The notes under the pieces are model-generated. The model was not told the DNA's origin. It saw only the letters and a list, made by a program, of their open reading frames with translations, and ran no database searches. This document shows positions 53,963 through 63,042 of a stretch of DNA of 64,000 nt, piece after piece (the first letter of the stretch is position 1; the number at the start of each line of letters is the position of its first letter). Source of the stretch: Paracoccaceae bacterium (GTDB taxonomy: Bacteria; Pseudomonadota; Alphaproteobacteria; Rhodobacterales; Rhodobacteraceae). The stretch spans positions 557,117-621,116 of the forward strand of contig JAHRYM010000001.1 of NCBI GenBank assembly GCA_020622085.1, in the 5' to 3' direction. The translations under genes and the position numbers were made by a program.

Positions 53963-55054
53963 GTGGCGGATGAACCCAACCCCTACGGCGACCTGCCCCC
54001 GACCGCCTATTGGCGCAGTGGAGTGGCCGAGGCCGGTATCTTCGGGCTGTCGGGGCTTTGGCGTTCGGCCTGGGCGCTGCCTTCCGACGCGCGGTTTGCC
54101 ACCTTCGGGTCGTGCTTTGCCCAGCATATCAGCCGCGCGCTTGTGGCGCGGGGCATGCCTTGGGTCGATGCCGAACCGGCGCCGGGGCGCTGCCCGCCCG
54201 ATCTGGCGCGGCGCTTCGGCTTTGGGGTGTTTTCGGCCCGCACCGGCAATATCTACACCGCCGCCCAGCTTCTGTGCCATGCGCGGCTGGCGGCGGGCAT
54301 GGATGATCCGGATGCCATCGAGACATGGGAGCAGGGGGGGCGCCACTACGATTCGCTGCGCCCGGCGATCGAGCCCGGGGGGGTTGCCAGCCTGGCCGAG
54401 GCGCAGCTTTCCCGCCGCTCGATGGTGCGGGGTTTTGCGCGGGCGGTGCGGCAGGCGGATGTGCTGGTCTTCACGCTTGGGCTGACCGAAGGCTGGCGGT
54501 CTGTTGACACCGGCCAGCCCTATGCGATGTGTCCGGGCACCACCGCGGGCCGGTTCGATCCGGGTGCGCATCGGTTTGAAAATGCGGGCTACCCCGACGT
54601 GCGCGCCGCCCTGGAAGAGGCGATCAGGATTCTTCGCGGGCTCAATCCCCGCCTGCGGGTGCTTTTGACGGTGTCGCCCGTGCCGCTGACCGCCACGGCA
54701 TCGGGGCAGCATGTGCTGGTGGCAACCGGCTGGTCCAAGGCTACCTTGCGCGCGGTAGCGGGCGATCTGGCGGCCAGTGACGCGGGCATCGACTATTTCC
54801 CGTCCTTTGAAATCATCACCGGGGCGCCGGCACGGGCGATGTTCTTTGACCCGAACCTGCGGACGGTGGCGCCGGCGGGGGTCGATCTGGTGATGCGGCA
54901 TTTCTTTGCCGGCCTCGATCTTTCCGCACCATCCGCGCATGGCGATCCTGTTCCCGACACCGCGCGGCTGGCCGAGGCGGCGATGGCGGCTGGCGATCTT
55001 GTCTGCGAGGAAGAGATTCTGGGAACCCTGGCCGGGGGGCTGGATCGTGGCTGA
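53963..55054 (+). CDS. GSCFA-domain protein
   Basis: This 363-residue cytoplasmic protein belongs to the GSCFA family, named for the motif seen here as FATFGSCFAQHI near residue 42-53. It is an SGNH/GDSL-like hydrolase fold; the Ser of GSCFA is the presumed nucleophile. Other segments are FGFGVFSARTGNIYTAAQ, DVLVFTLGLTEGW, LLTVSPVPLTAT and MFFDPNLRTVAPAGVD. Members are often near polysaccharide genes, but the reaction is unknown. I chose GTG 53963 because AGGGG lies eight bases before it; GTG 53942 would add seven residues. The stop overlaps the next gene by 8 bases. Confidence 0.82.
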   Translation: MADEPNPYGDLPPTAYWRSGVAEAGIFGLSGLWRSAWALPSDARFATFGSCFAQHISRALVARGMPWVDAEPAPGRCPPDLARRFGFGVFSARTGNIYTAAQLLCHARLAAGMDDPDAIETWEQGGRHYDSLRPAIEPGGVASLAEAQLSRRSMVRGFARAVRQADVLVFTLGLTEGWRSVDTGQPYAMCPGTTAGRFDPGAHRFENAGYPDVRAALEEAIRILRGLNPRLRVLLTVSPVPLTATASGQHVLVATGWSKATLRAVAGDLAASDAGIDYFPSFEIITGAPARAMFFDPNLRTVAPAGVDLVMRHFFAGLDLSAPSAHGDPVPDTARLAEAAMAAGDLVCEEEILGTLAGGLDRG

Positions 55055-55751
55055 AGGTGCCCCTGCGTTCCGGCCGGATGTGCTGATCCTTGGTGACAGT
55101 CACGCAGTGGCGTTGCAGGCGGGTTGCGCGGCGCATGGGATCGTGCCGGCGGTGCTGTCGTTTTCGGGCAACCTCTGGCATCAGGGGCAGATCGGGTTGT
55201 CGCCCCGGACCGGCATCCGGGCACGGGGCCGGGTCTGGCAGGGCCGCGTCACCGATCTGGGCCGGGCGCTGGGGCGGGACAATGTGCTTTCGGCCGAATT
55301 GCCGGTGCTGGCCTGTTTCGGCTTTCACCTTGGCCGCATCGTGCCGGCCTTTGGCTACAACGGCCATCAGGCGGACCGGGATCTGTTCCTTGCGGACCCG
55401 GAGGCACAGTTTGCCTCGTCAGGGTTGGTGCAGGCCTATGCCGCGTCCATGCGCCGGGGCCATCTGCGGATGCTGGCGCAACTGGCGCGGCGGGTGCCGA
55501 CACTGGCGGTGGTGCCGCCTGCCATCTATCCGCCGGGGAATTACCCGGCCTTTGTCGAAACGCTCAAGGAGGGCATCCGTGCCCTTGGTGTGCCGCTGAT
55601 CGACCCGTCTGCCGAGCTTTTCCCGGGCGCGGCGGGTCTGCCCGGGGCTTTTCGCTCCGATGACGGCGTGCATGGCAATGCCGACTATGGCGCTGCCGCC
55701 ATCGGAATGATGATCGCGCGGGGGCTGATCGTCCGGCCGGGCCGGGCCTGA
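55047..55751 (+). CDS. SGNH/GDSL-type hydrolase-like protein
   Basis: The 234-residue product has block I of the SGNH fold near its N-terminus (DVLILGDSHAVAL, Ser near residue 19) and block V near its C-terminus (SDDGVHGNADYGAAA, Asp and His). Between them lie LSFSGNLWHQGQ and LACFGFHLGRIVPAFGYNGH, which resemble blocks II-III. The GTG start at 55047 lies within the end of the GSCFA gene, so the two are translationally coupled. There is no signal peptide. Substrates of this family range from acyl esters to carbohydrate acetyls. The partnership with the GSCFA protein suggests a joint role. Confidence 0.8.
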   Translation: MAEGAPAFRPDVLILGDSHAVALQAGCAAHGIVPAVLSFSGNLWHQGQIGLSPRTGIRARGRVWQGRVTDLGRALGRDNVLSAELPVLACFGFHLGRIVPAFGYNGHQADRDLFLADPEAQFASSGLVQAYAASMRRGHLRMLAQLARRVPTLAVVPPAIYPPGNYPAFVETLKEGIRALGVPLIDPSAELFPGAAGLPGAFRSDDGVHGNADYGAAAIGMMIARGLIVRPGRA

Positions 55752-55758
55752 GCCCCGA

Positions 55759-57240
55759 TCAGTTCCCCGATGTGGTGGCGGGTTCGGCCGTGCCGGAAGG
55801 CGCTGCGCCGGATGCATCGGGTGCCGGGGCGGGTGGATTGGCGGTCAGCGTGCCATCCGACCAGTTGCCTTCGGCGACTTCGCCCGTGGCATAGCGCATC
55901 GTTCCCTGGCCCTGCCGCTTGCCCGCGACAAAGGTGCCTTCATAGACATCGCCATTCGGGTAGGTGGCCACGCCAACGCCGTCGATCTCGCCCTTCTTCC
56001 AGCCGCCCTTGTAGCGGAAGCCGTCGGCCATGGTGATTTCGCCGGTCCCCTCGCGCAGGCCATTGGCAAAACCGCCGGTATAGATGGTGCCATCGGCATA
56101 GACCGCGCGACCCTGGCCCTGACGCACGCCGCCCTTCCAGTCGCCTTCATAGGAATAACCGTCGGGGTAGGTCATCTTGCCCTTTCCCTCAAGCTTGCCC
56201 GCGACGAACTCGCCGTCATAGACCAGCCCCGAGGCATAGCGCGCGATGCCCTTCCCGTCGATCTCGCCGGCTTTCCAGGGGCCTTCATAGGTCGATCCGT
56301 CCTTGTAGGTGATCTTGCCCTGGCCTTCCGCCAGGTTGTTGACAAAGGCCCCCGCATAGACCGACCCATCGGGATAGGTGACGGTGCCCTTTCCCTCGAT
56401 CCGTCCGGCCTTCCAGTCTCCCTCGTAGCGGTAGCCGTCCGTGCCGGTGAAACTGCCCTTGCCGTCGCGCAGGTCGTCCTTGAAACTGCCATCGTAGACA
56501 TCGCCATTGGCATAGCGCGCAATGCCATTGCCATCGCGTTTGCCCTTCGCCAGCGCGCCTTCGTAGACATCGCCATTGGCCTGTGAGAGCTTGCCCTGGC
56601 CGTCGATCTCGCCTTCCTTCCACTGGCCGACATAGGACATGCCGTCGGGCAGGGTCAGCGTGCCGGTTCCGGCGCGAAGGCCGTGGACCATGCTGCCCTC
56701 ATAGACCGAACCATCGGGATAGGTGATGCGGCCCTTGCCTTCCTTGACGCCCATTACCCAATCGCCGTCATAGCGATAGCCGTCCGGGCTGGACATCACG
56801 CCCTTGCCATTGTGCAGGGCATTGCTGAAACCGCCGCTATAGCTGGTGCCGTTGGCGTATTTCGCGGTTCCCTGGCCTTCGATCTGGCCATTCTTCCAGT
56901 CACCGTCATAGGTCGATCCGTCGGCATAGGTGATCTTGCCCTTGCCGTCGGGCTTGCCCTTGGCAAAGTTGCCCTCGTAGACCGAGCCGTTCGGGAACCG
57001 CGCCTTGCCCTGGCCAAGGATTTCCCCCGCCACCCAGTCGCCGGTGTATTCATAACCGTTGGGCAGCCGGTAGGTGCCGTGCCCGTGCTGGCGGCCGTCC
57101 TTGAAGGTGCCTTCATAGACCCCGCCATCGGCGTAGTCCTTCTTGATCACCTCTTGCGCCGATGCGCCGCCTGCCGCGACAAGCATCGCCAGCATGACCG
57201 CCGCGGCGCCCTGCTTTGACTTGCCACCGAAACTGTTCAT
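55759..57240 (-). CDS. Exported MORN-repeat protein with 18 full repeats
   Basis: This 493-residue protein has a Sec signal (residues 1-28, AVMLAMLVAAGGASA) and then 18 complete 23-residue MORN repeats (residues 39-452) with a partial 19th, each of the form G-x-x-Y-x-G-x-W/F-x-x-G-x-x-x-G-x-G. It ends in a Pro/Ala/Ser/Thr-rich tail. MORN arrays bind phospholipid or form extended beta-sheets; no bacterial reaction is known. Repeats alternate between W-type (GDW) and F-type (EGxF), but the alternation slips at repeats 9-10. It is divergent from nadE with a 231-base gap. The start ATG 57240 is not preceded by a clear ribosome site. Confidence 0.85.
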   Translation of the reverse strand: MNSFGGKSKQGAAAVMLAMLVAAGGASAQEVIKKDYADGGVYEGTFKDGRQHGHGTYRLPNGYEYTGDWVAGEILGQGKARFPNGSVYEGNFAKGKPDGKGKITYADGSTYDGDWKNGQIEGQGTAKYANGTSYSGGFSNALHNGKGVMSSPDGYRYDGDWVMGVKEGKGRITYPDGSVYEGSMVHGLRAGTGTLTLPDGMSYVGQWKEGEIDGQGKLSQANGDVYEGALAKGKRDGNGIARYANGDVYDGSFKDDLRDGKGSFTGTDGYRYEGDWKAGRIEGKGTVTYPDGSVYAGAFVNNLAEGQGKITYKDGSTYEGPWKAGEIDGKGIARYASGLVYDGEFVAGKLEGKGKMTYPDGYSYEGDWKGGVRQGQGRAVYADGTIYTGGFANGLREGTGEITMADGFRYKGGWKKGEIDGVGVATYPNGDVYEGTFVAGKRQGQGTMRYATGEVAEGNWSDGTLTANPPAPAPDASGAAPSGTAEPATTSGN

Positions 57241-57289
57241 GCCTGCACCCGATCTTCCTTTCCGCCTGCGCGGATTTGCCCCGTTCGAG

Positions 57290-57311
57290 AGTAAAGGTGC
57301 TGCGCTTTACT
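57290..57311. promoter_or_regulatory. Inverted repeat in the MORN-nadE intergenic region
   Basis: AGTAAAG (57290-57296) and CTTTACT (57305-57311) form a perfect 7-bp inverted repeat with an 8-base spacer in the 231-base gap between divergent genes. The GTAAA-TTTAC pattern could be a repressor site for either gene. A link to NAD-pathway regulators is only inferred from nadE. Confidence 0.35.
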
Positions 57312-57471
57312 GACAAGCGTCCGTGCCGTCCGTCGGGGTCACGCCCCGGCGAGGGGCGCGCGATGCTGTCGCAGGCATGAGGGTGGCGGACGGGCGCGCT
57401 GACGTGGCTTTTCCCGGCCGTGCAAGCCGTTTACACAAGGAGGGAAAGCTTGCCACATCAAGGGATCCCTG

Positions 57472-59133
57472 ATGCCCGCCGACCGTTTCCGCCTGACCCT
57501 TGCCCAGTTGAACCCCGCATTGGGCGCACTTGCCGACAACGCGGCCAAGGCCCGTGCGGCCTGGCAGCAGGGCAGGACTGCGGGCGCCGACATGGTGGCC
57601 CTGCCGGAAATGTTCATCACCGGCTACCAGACGCAGGATCTGATCCTGAAGCCCGCCTTCCAGCGCGACGCGATGGCGGTGCTGGAAAAGCTGGCGATCG
57701 ACTGCGCCGATGGTCCGGCGCTGGGCGTCGGCGGCCCTTGGGTCGAGGGCGCCGGGCTATATAACGCCTACTGGATCTTGCAGGGTGGCAAGGTCGTGGC
57801 GCGGGTCTTGAAGCATCACCTGCCCAATGACACCGTCTTTGATGAGCCCCGCGTGTTCCGCGCCGCGCCGGTCAGCGGACCCTACCGCATCGGCCCGCTG
57901 CGCATCGGCACCCCGGTCTGCGAGGATGCCTGGCACGATGACGTGACCGAGACGCTGGCCGAGACGGGGGCCGAGATCCTGCTGGTTCCCAATGGTTCGC
58001 CCTATGCGCGGGGTAAATATGATCAGCGTGTGAACCTGATGGTGTCGCGGGTGATCGAGACGAAATTGCCGCTGGTCTATCTGAACATGGTGGGCGGGCA
58101 GGATGATCAGGTCTTCGACGGGGGCAGCTTCGCGCTCAATCCCGGGGGCGCGCTGGCCTTGCAGATGCCGGTCTTCGAAGAGGCCATCGCGCATCTGGAC
58201 TTCACGCGCGGCCCGAAGGGCTGGCAGGCCGAACGCGCCGATCTTGAGCCATTGCCCGACGCATGGGAGCAGGATTACCACGCGATGGTCCTGTCCTTGC
58301 GCGACTATCTGGCGAAAAGCGGCATCGGCAAGGTGCTGCTGGGCCTGTCGGGCGGGATCGATTCGGCACTGGTGGCGGCGATTGCCAGCGATGCCATCGG
58401 GGCGGCGAATGTGCGCTGCGTGATGCTGCCTTCGGACTATACCTCGACCACCTCGACCCAGGATGCCTCGGCCGTCGCGCATGCGCTGGGCTGTCGGCTG
58501 GACGTCGTGCCGATCGAAGGCCCGCGCGATGCGGTCGGCGCGGCGCTGGCGCCGCTGTTCCAGGGCCTTGCGCCGGGTCTGGCCGAGGAAAACATCCAGA
58601 GCCGCCTGCGCGGCCTGCTGCTGATGGCGCTTTCGAACAAGTTCGGGGAAATGCTGCTGACCACCGGCAACAAGTCCGAGGTGGCGGTCGGCTATTCCAC
58701 GATCTACGGCGACATGGCGGGCGGCTACAACCCGCTGAAGGATCTCTACAAGACCCGCGTGTTCGAGACCTGCCGCTGGCGGAACCTCAATCACCGCCCG
58801 TGGATGCAAGGCCCGGCGGGCGAGGTCATCCCGCCCCGCGTCATCGACAAGCCCCCCAGCGCCGAACTGCGCCCCGACCAGAAGGACGAAGACAGCCTGC
58901 CGCCCTATCCGGTGCTGGACGCGATCCTGGAACGGCTGGTGGACCGCGATCAATCCGTGGCCGAGGTGGTGGCGGCAGGCTTTGACCTGGCGGTGGTCAG
59001 ACGGGTCGAAGGGCTGGTCTATGGCGCGGAATGGAAACGCTATCAGTCCGCCCCCGGCACGCGCCTGAGCGAAAGCGCCTTCTGGCTGGACCGCCGCTAT
59101 CCGATCGTCAACCGCTGGCGCGATCAGGGCTGA
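57472..59133 (+). CDS. nadE: Glutamine-dependent NAD+ synthetase
   Basis: NadE makes NAD+ from nicotinic acid adenine dinucleotide. The 553-residue two-domain form has an N-terminal nitrilase-type glutaminase with the catalytic triad Glu46 (LPEMFI), Lys114 (LKHHLPND) and Cys150 (VCEDAWHDD). The C-terminal synthetase carries the ATP-PPi loop SGGIDS (293-298). Typical length for the glutamine-dependent bacterial form is 540-560. ATG 57472 follows AAGGGATCCCTG. It ends 10 bases past the convergent membrane-protein stop, so the two overlap slightly (59124-59133). Confidence 0.95.
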   Translation: MPADRFRLTLAQLNPALGALADNAAKARAAWQQGRTAGADMVALPEMFITGYQTQDLILKPAFQRDAMAVLEKLAIDCADGPALGVGGPWVEGAGLYNAYWILQGGKVVARVLKHHLPNDTVFDEPRVFRAAPVSGPYRIGPLRIGTPVCEDAWHDDVTETLAETGAEILLVPNGSPYARGKYDQRVNLMVSRVIETKLPLVYLNMVGGQDDQVFDGGSFALNPGGALALQMPVFEEAIAHLDFTRGPKGWQAERADLEPLPDAWEQDYHAMVLSLRDYLAKSGIGKVLLGLSGGIDSALVAAIASDAIGAANVRCVMLPSDYTSTTSTQDASAVAHALGCRLDVVPIEGPRDAVGAALAPLFQGLAPGLAEENIQSRLRGLLLMALSNKFGEMLLTTGNKSEVAVGYSTIYGDMAGGYNPLKDLYKTRVFETCRWRNLNHRPWMQGPAGEVIPPRVIDKPPSAELRPDQKDEDSLPPYPVLDAILERLVDRDQSVAEVVAAGFDLAVVRRVEGLVYGAEWKRYQSAPGTRLSESAFWLDRRYPIVNRWRDQG

Positions 59134-60224
59134 GGCGCGGCTGCGTCCGGCGCTTTCGTTACCATGACCCGCTGGATGACCTGACCGTAGCCCGAGGTTT
59201 TGCCCAGCACATGCAGCGTGTCCCCCGGCCCGGCCCGTTCGGCGATGGCCTTCGACACACCGCACAACCCGTATGTCTGCCCGGTTTCGGGGTTGAGCAG
59301 GATCAACATCTTTGCGCCGCAACCCTTCAGGCCCGACTTCGGCTTGGACGAGACGACCGTGTAAGGCCGGGTTTCCAGGCTTGCCCCAAGCACCGCATTG
59401 GCAAGGATCGGCAGGCCGCGTTCGGGCAGGACCAGGACGATCAGGCTGTTGAAGATCACCAGGCCGAGCATCGCGGCCCATTTGGCGCGAAGATGGTCGG
59501 TCCATGCGGTTCTGTCGCCGGTGATGGGGGTGCGCAGCACGGGAATCGCGATTGGCAGGGACAGCAGCAGAAGCGACAGGGCAAAACATGACCTGTTCGC
59601 CTCGATGATCGCCGGATGGGGAATGACTTTGGCGAACTGCCAGAAGTAGAAGGCCAGAGCGACAAGAACGAGATTTCCGATCCCCGGAAACCGCAGACCG
59701 AACCGCAAGACTGGCGACCGGAGGTTCATCACCTGCAACGCCATTTCCGGGGCCGGGCGCGGCTTGGTCCGGGGCTCGGCGCGCGGGCGGTCCGACAGAC
59801 GGTAGGCCAGACCGGGGAAGATGAACGTCACCAGAAACAGCGCCGCGAAGGCAAGGCTGGCGGGGAAGATGAACCCGCGCGGCACAAGGCCAAAGGTCTT
59901 GTCGCCTGCGCCCCGTTCCAGCACCGCTGCGGCGATCAGCACGGCGAACATGACAAGGCTTGCCGAGAGCCCGACAACCGGGCGGTATTCCGGCGTCTCG
60001 CCCGCCGCGATGATGCGGCGGCGTTGGCCGGGCATCAGGAACATCAGGCTGGCGGCAAAGGAAAGCGCCGCGATGGTTCCCACGATCAGCGCCGAGCGGA
60101 AGTTGCCATGCCAAAGATGGGACGTCACCGCCCGGACACTGCTTGCGGCGATGGCAAACAGCGCAAACCCGGCCATGAGCGCGGTGGCTGTGGTGATGAC
60201 CCGGGCAAACGGTCTGAATGTCAT
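59124..60224 (-). CDS. Polytopic membrane protein of unknown function
   Basis: I do not recognise this 366-residue protein. It has about seven or eight predicted membrane helices: [112 protein letters not shown] and [18 protein letters not shown] soluble C-terminal tail of about 80 residues follows with a cysteine pair in GLKGCGAKM and GLCGVS. There is no enzyme motif. It converges on nadE and is divergent from wrbA with a 180-base gap. The start ATG 60224 is uncertain; GACAG upstream is a weak ribosome site. Confidence 0.7.
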   Translation of the reverse strand: MTFRPFARVITTATALMAGFALFAIAASSVRAVTSHLWHGNFRSALIVGTIAALSFAASLMFLMPGQRRRIIAAGETPEYRPVVGLSASLVMFAVLIAAAVLERGAGDKTFGLVPRGFIFPASLAFAALFLVTFIFPGLAYRLSDRPRAEPRTKPRPAPEMALQVMNLRSPVLRFGLRFPGIGNLVLVALAFYFWQFAKVIPHPAIIEANRSCFALSLLLLSLPIAIPVLRTPITGDRTAWTDHLRAKWAAMLGLVIFNSLIVLVLPERGLPILANAVLGASLETRPYTVVSSKPKSGLKGCGAKMLILLNPETGQTYGLCGVSKAIAERAGPGDTLHVLGKTSGYGQVIQRVMVTKAPDAAAPQP

Positions 60225-60404
60225 CGATCTGTCGCAAGCCAAGGGTCTGGTTTCGGACTGCCAGAAGTTCGGGGCGCAAATACGGCAGCGGGCCGATTTG
60301 ACGGTTCCGGGCTGTTTTGCACAGTGGCCTTGCGGCCCTGCGACTTTGCGGTGGCAGCTTTGATGCATATCTTGACCGTGCCAACATCGTCCAAGGAGAG
60401 ACCC

Positions 60405-60998
60405 ATGTCCAAGCCGAAGATCGCCGTGCTGTTCTATTCGACCTATGGCACCAACCACGCGATGGCCGAAGCCGCCGCCGCCGCCGCAACGGCCGCCGGG
60501 GCCGAGGTGAAGCTGCGCCGTGTGCCGGAAACCGCGCCGGAAGCCGTGGTCAACAGCCAGGACGCCTGGAAGGCGCAGGCGGAAAAGCATTCGCATCTGC
60601 CGGTCGCGACCCCCGATGACATGGTCTGGGCGGATGGCTACATCTTTTCCTGCCCGACCCGCTTTGGTCAGGCGGCATCGCAGATGCGGGCCTTCATCGA
60701 CACGCTGGGCGGCGTCTGGTCGCAGGGAAAGCTGGCCAACAAGCCGATCACGGCGATGACTTCGGCTCAGAACCCGCATGGCGGGCAGGAAGCGACGATC
60801 CTCGGGCTTTACACCACCTTCATGCACTGGGGTGCGGTGATCGTGACGCCGGGCTATACGGAACAGGCGTTCTTTGATGCCGGCGGCAACCCCTATGGCA
60901 CATCGGTCACGCAGGGCACGTTCGACGAGGCAAAGCAGAAGGCCGTCGCGGCGCAGGCCCAACGTCTGGTGCGGTTTGCAACGAGGCTGATGGGCTGA
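60405..60998 (+). CDS. wrbA: NAD(P)H:quinone oxidoreductase, WrbA family
   Basis: WrbA is a tetrameric flavodoxin-like FMN enzyme that reduces quinones by two electrons, avoiding semiquinones. The 197-residue protein has the N-terminal FMN phosphate loop [16 protein letters not shown], the second loop [17 protein letters not shown], and the C-terminal flavin elements [15 protein letters not shown] and [17 protein letters not shown]. The length is typical (about 198). AAGGAGAG precedes ATG 60405. It is divergent from the polytopic membrane protein and converges on the metallo-beta-lactamase gene. Confidence 0.94.
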   Translation: MSKPKIAVLFYSTYGTNHAMAEAAAAAATAAGAEVKLRRVPETAPEAVVNSQDAWKAQAEKHSHLPVATPDDMVWADGYIFSCPTRFGQAASQMRAFIDTLGGVWSQGKLANKPITAMTSAQNPHGGQEATILGLYTTFMHWGAVIVTPGYTEQAFFDAGGNPYGTSVTQGTFDEAKQKAVAAQAQRLVRFATRLMG

Positions 60999-61019
60999 TA
61001 CGGCCGCACCGGGAAACAA

Positions 61020-61040
61020 GGGCGGCCTGCGGGGCCGCCC
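61020..61040. terminator. Hairpin between convergent wrbA and the metallo-beta-lactamase gene
   Basis: GGGCGGCC (61020-61027) pairs with GGCCGCCC (61033-61040) over a 5-base loop. There is no long T run on the plus strand; the minus strand continues as CTTGTTTC, mildly T-rich. It may serve as a weak end signal. Confidence 0.3.
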
Positions 61041-61052
61041 CCTGGCATTCGT

Positions 61053-61979
61053 CTACAACGTCAACTGGTAGCCCAGCGGCACGAAGCAGAAGCCTTCGCC
61101 CGCGGGTTCGACGTAGCCCTGCGCCGGGAAGGGCATGTGGTAGCCCGCGAAGGGAATCCGGTCAGCGGCGATCATGCCGAAGACCGTCTTGCGCGCCGCT
61201 GCGGCGGCTGCCTTGTCGGCGTCGAAGCGCACCTCCCAGTCGGGGCGTTGCAGCGACCAGACATAGTGGTTGGCGGTGTCGGCGGTGATCATCATGCGCT
61301 GGCCATCGCTTTCCAGATGAAAGGCCATATGACCCGGCGTATGGCCGAAGGCCGCCATCGCGGTGATGCCGGAAACGACCGCCCCGCCGTCGTCCAGCAT
61401 CGTGAACCTGTCATTCAGCGGCTTCACCTTGCTGTCGAAGCCTTTGTCCCCTGCGCCGGACCAGTGGTTGTGTTCAACGCTGCCCGTCACATAGCGGGCC
61501 TTGGCGAAGGTCGGGCCGCCGTCGCCCATCAGCCCGCCGATATGGTCGCCGTGCATATGGGTCAGCACCACGAGGTCGATCTTGTCGGGGGTCACACCCG
61601 CCGCCGCCAGCGCCGCGGTGATGCCTTCGGGGGCAAGGCCGGTGTCGAACAGCACCAGTTCCGCGCCGGTGTTCACCAGGACCGGCGCGAAGAAGTTCAG
61701 CGACCGGTCGGCGGGGATGAAATTCGCCTGCGACAGCGCCGTGAAATCCTCGGGCGAGGCGTTGGTGCCGAAGGTTTCCTGCGGTTTGTCCATCGGGCGG
61801 GTTCCGGCCAGAAGCGTCGTCACCTCGAACCCGCCAAGGCGTGACCGGGTGAAGGCGGGCAGGGCCGCGCCTTGCAGGGGCAGGGCGGCGGTGACGGGGG
61901 ACAGGGGCAGGGCAGCCGCGATCGGCAGGGCGGCAGCGGCCAGCATGGCGGAACGCCGGGTCAGGGTTTGGGTGATCAT
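61053..61979 (-). CDS. Exported metallo-beta-lactamase-fold hydrolase
   Basis: This 308-residue protein has a twin-arginine-type signal (LTRRSAMLAAAALPIAAALP) and a metallo-beta-lactamase domain with the zinc motif THMHGDHIGG near residue 140, FGHTPGHMAF, ITADTANHYVWSL and VFGMIAADRIPFAGYHMPFP. Related proteins include lactonases and arylsulfatases, so the substrate is open. Tat export suggests the cofactor is fitted in the cytoplasm. AGGAGAGGACCG precedes ATG 61979. It is on the minus strand, downstream of the PfkB gene with an 88-base gap. Confidence 0.88.
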   Translation of the reverse strand: MITQTLTRRSAMLAAAALPIAAALPLSPVTAALPLQGAALPAFTRSRLGGFEVTTLLAGTRPMDKPQETFGTNASPEDFTALSQANFIPADRSLNFFAPVLVNTGAELVLFDTGLAPEGITAALAAAGVTPDKIDLVVLTHMHGDHIGGLMGDGGPTFAKARYVTGSVEHNHWSGAGDKGFDSKVKPLNDRFTMLDDGGAVVSGITAMAAFGHTPGHMAFHLESDGQRMMITADTANHYVWSLQRPDWEVRFDADKAAAAAARKTVFGMIAADRIPFAGYHMPFPAQGYVEPAGEGFCFVPLGYQLTL

Positions 61980-62067
61980 CGGTCCTCTCCTGTTTTTGCA
62001 AGCAGGGCCGAGGTGTAGATGGCGCTGCCGGTCATCAAGACTTGACTTGCGCGTTGTTTCTTCTGGG

Positions 62068-63042
62068 TCAGATTTCGGAGATTGTGCAGAGCGGCGTGAG
62101 GCGCAGCACTTCCTCGCGGATGCAAAGGCACGTGGCTTCGGTCGTCACGGCGGAGGCGGCAGCGGCAACGCCGGTGCGGAGCGCATCGGCAAGCGGGGCG
62201 CCGCCCGCCAGTGCCAGAACGAAGGCGCCGGTGAAGCTGTCACCTGCGCCGACCTTGCTCAGCACCTCGACCCGGGGCGAGCCACAATGCAGCCGACCGC
62301 CTTCGTGCGCCAGAACCGAGCCGTCGTCGCCCCGCGCCACGATCACGGTCCGGGCCACGCCGCGCGCGACCAGCCCGGCGGCGAAGTCGGCGCTGTCGCG
62401 GCGATGCTCAAGGGGGGCGCCCGCAAGTTCGACCGCCTCGGAGGCATCCATGCGCAGGACACGAACCGGCGTGGGGGAGGGGTGCGCGATGACATGGCGC
62501 AGCGCAGCGCCCGAGGTATCCAGCACCAGATCCGCCCCCAATGCCGCAAGGTGGTGCGTCAGCGTCAGGGGAAGGCCGTCGGGCACACCGGGGGGCTGGC
62601 TTCCCGACATGACCATGATATCGCCCGCCTTGGCGATGTTGAGGACCGCGCGCAGCACGGCATCGGCATCCGCGGACCCCCAGACTGGCCCGGGCATGAC
62701 GAAACGGAACTGCCTGCCTGTTGCGCGATCGGTCACCGAGAGGCTTTCGCGGGTTGGCCCCGGGGCAGGCAGGACCACGGGCTCGATCCCGCCCTCGCGC
62801 AGCAAGGCCTCGAGCGTGGCACCCGCAGGCCCGCCGGCCACGATCAGCGCCATGCTGTCGCCTCCAAGAATGCGGATGGCGCGGCTGACGTTGATGCCGC
62901 CGCCGCCCGGATCCATCTGCGGGGCGTCGCAGCGCAGTTTCGGGCCGGGGATCACATGGTCGGCCGAGGTCGCCAGATCCAGCGCCGGATTGAGCGTGAG
63001 CGTCACCACCCGGCGCGGCACGGGGAGGGGGCCAGAGGCCAT
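62068..63042 (-). CDS. PfkB-family sugar kinase, 1-phosphofructokinase-like
   Basis: This 324-residue kinase has the PfkB N-terminus VVTLTLNPALDLAT, the sugar-binding GGGGINVSRAIRILGG near residue 47 and the catalytic GAGDSFTGAFVLAL (Asp near residue 268). TLNPALD and GGGGINVSRA are typical of LacC/FruK/PfkB phosphosugar kinases rather than ribokinases. Phosphofructokinase or tagatose-6-phosphate kinase activity is likely. It starts at ATG 63042, overlapping the zincin stop by one base (TGATG at 63040-63044), so they are coupled. No phosphotransferase-system sugar genes are adjacent. Confidence 0.9.
   Translation of the reverse strand: MASGPLPVPRRVVTLTLNPALDLATSADHVIPGPKLRCDAPQMDPGGGGINVSRAIRILGGDSMALIVAGGPAGATLEALLREGGIEPVVLPAPGPTRESLSVTDRATGRQFRFVMPGPVWGSADADAVLRAVLNIAKAGDIMVMSGSQPPGVPDGLPLTLTHHLAALGADLVLDTSGAALRHVIAHPSPTPVRVLRMDASEAVELAGAPLEHRRDSADFAAGLVARGVARTVIVARGDDGSVLAHEGGRLHCGSPRVEVLSKVGAGDSFTGAFVLALAGGAPLADALRTGVAAAASAVTTEATCLCIREEVLRLTPLCTISEI

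Noticed and set aside
57437-57452. AAGGAGGG followed by TTG as the nadE start
   Set aside because: The TTG at 57450 is out of frame with nadE; the in-frame ATG at 57472 begins the conserved N-terminus.
57757-60489. A 910-codon open frame on the minus strand spanning nadE and beyond
   Set aside because: It is antisense to nadE and overlaps the membrane-protein gene in another frame. Composition is Arg/Ala/Gly-rich without motifs.
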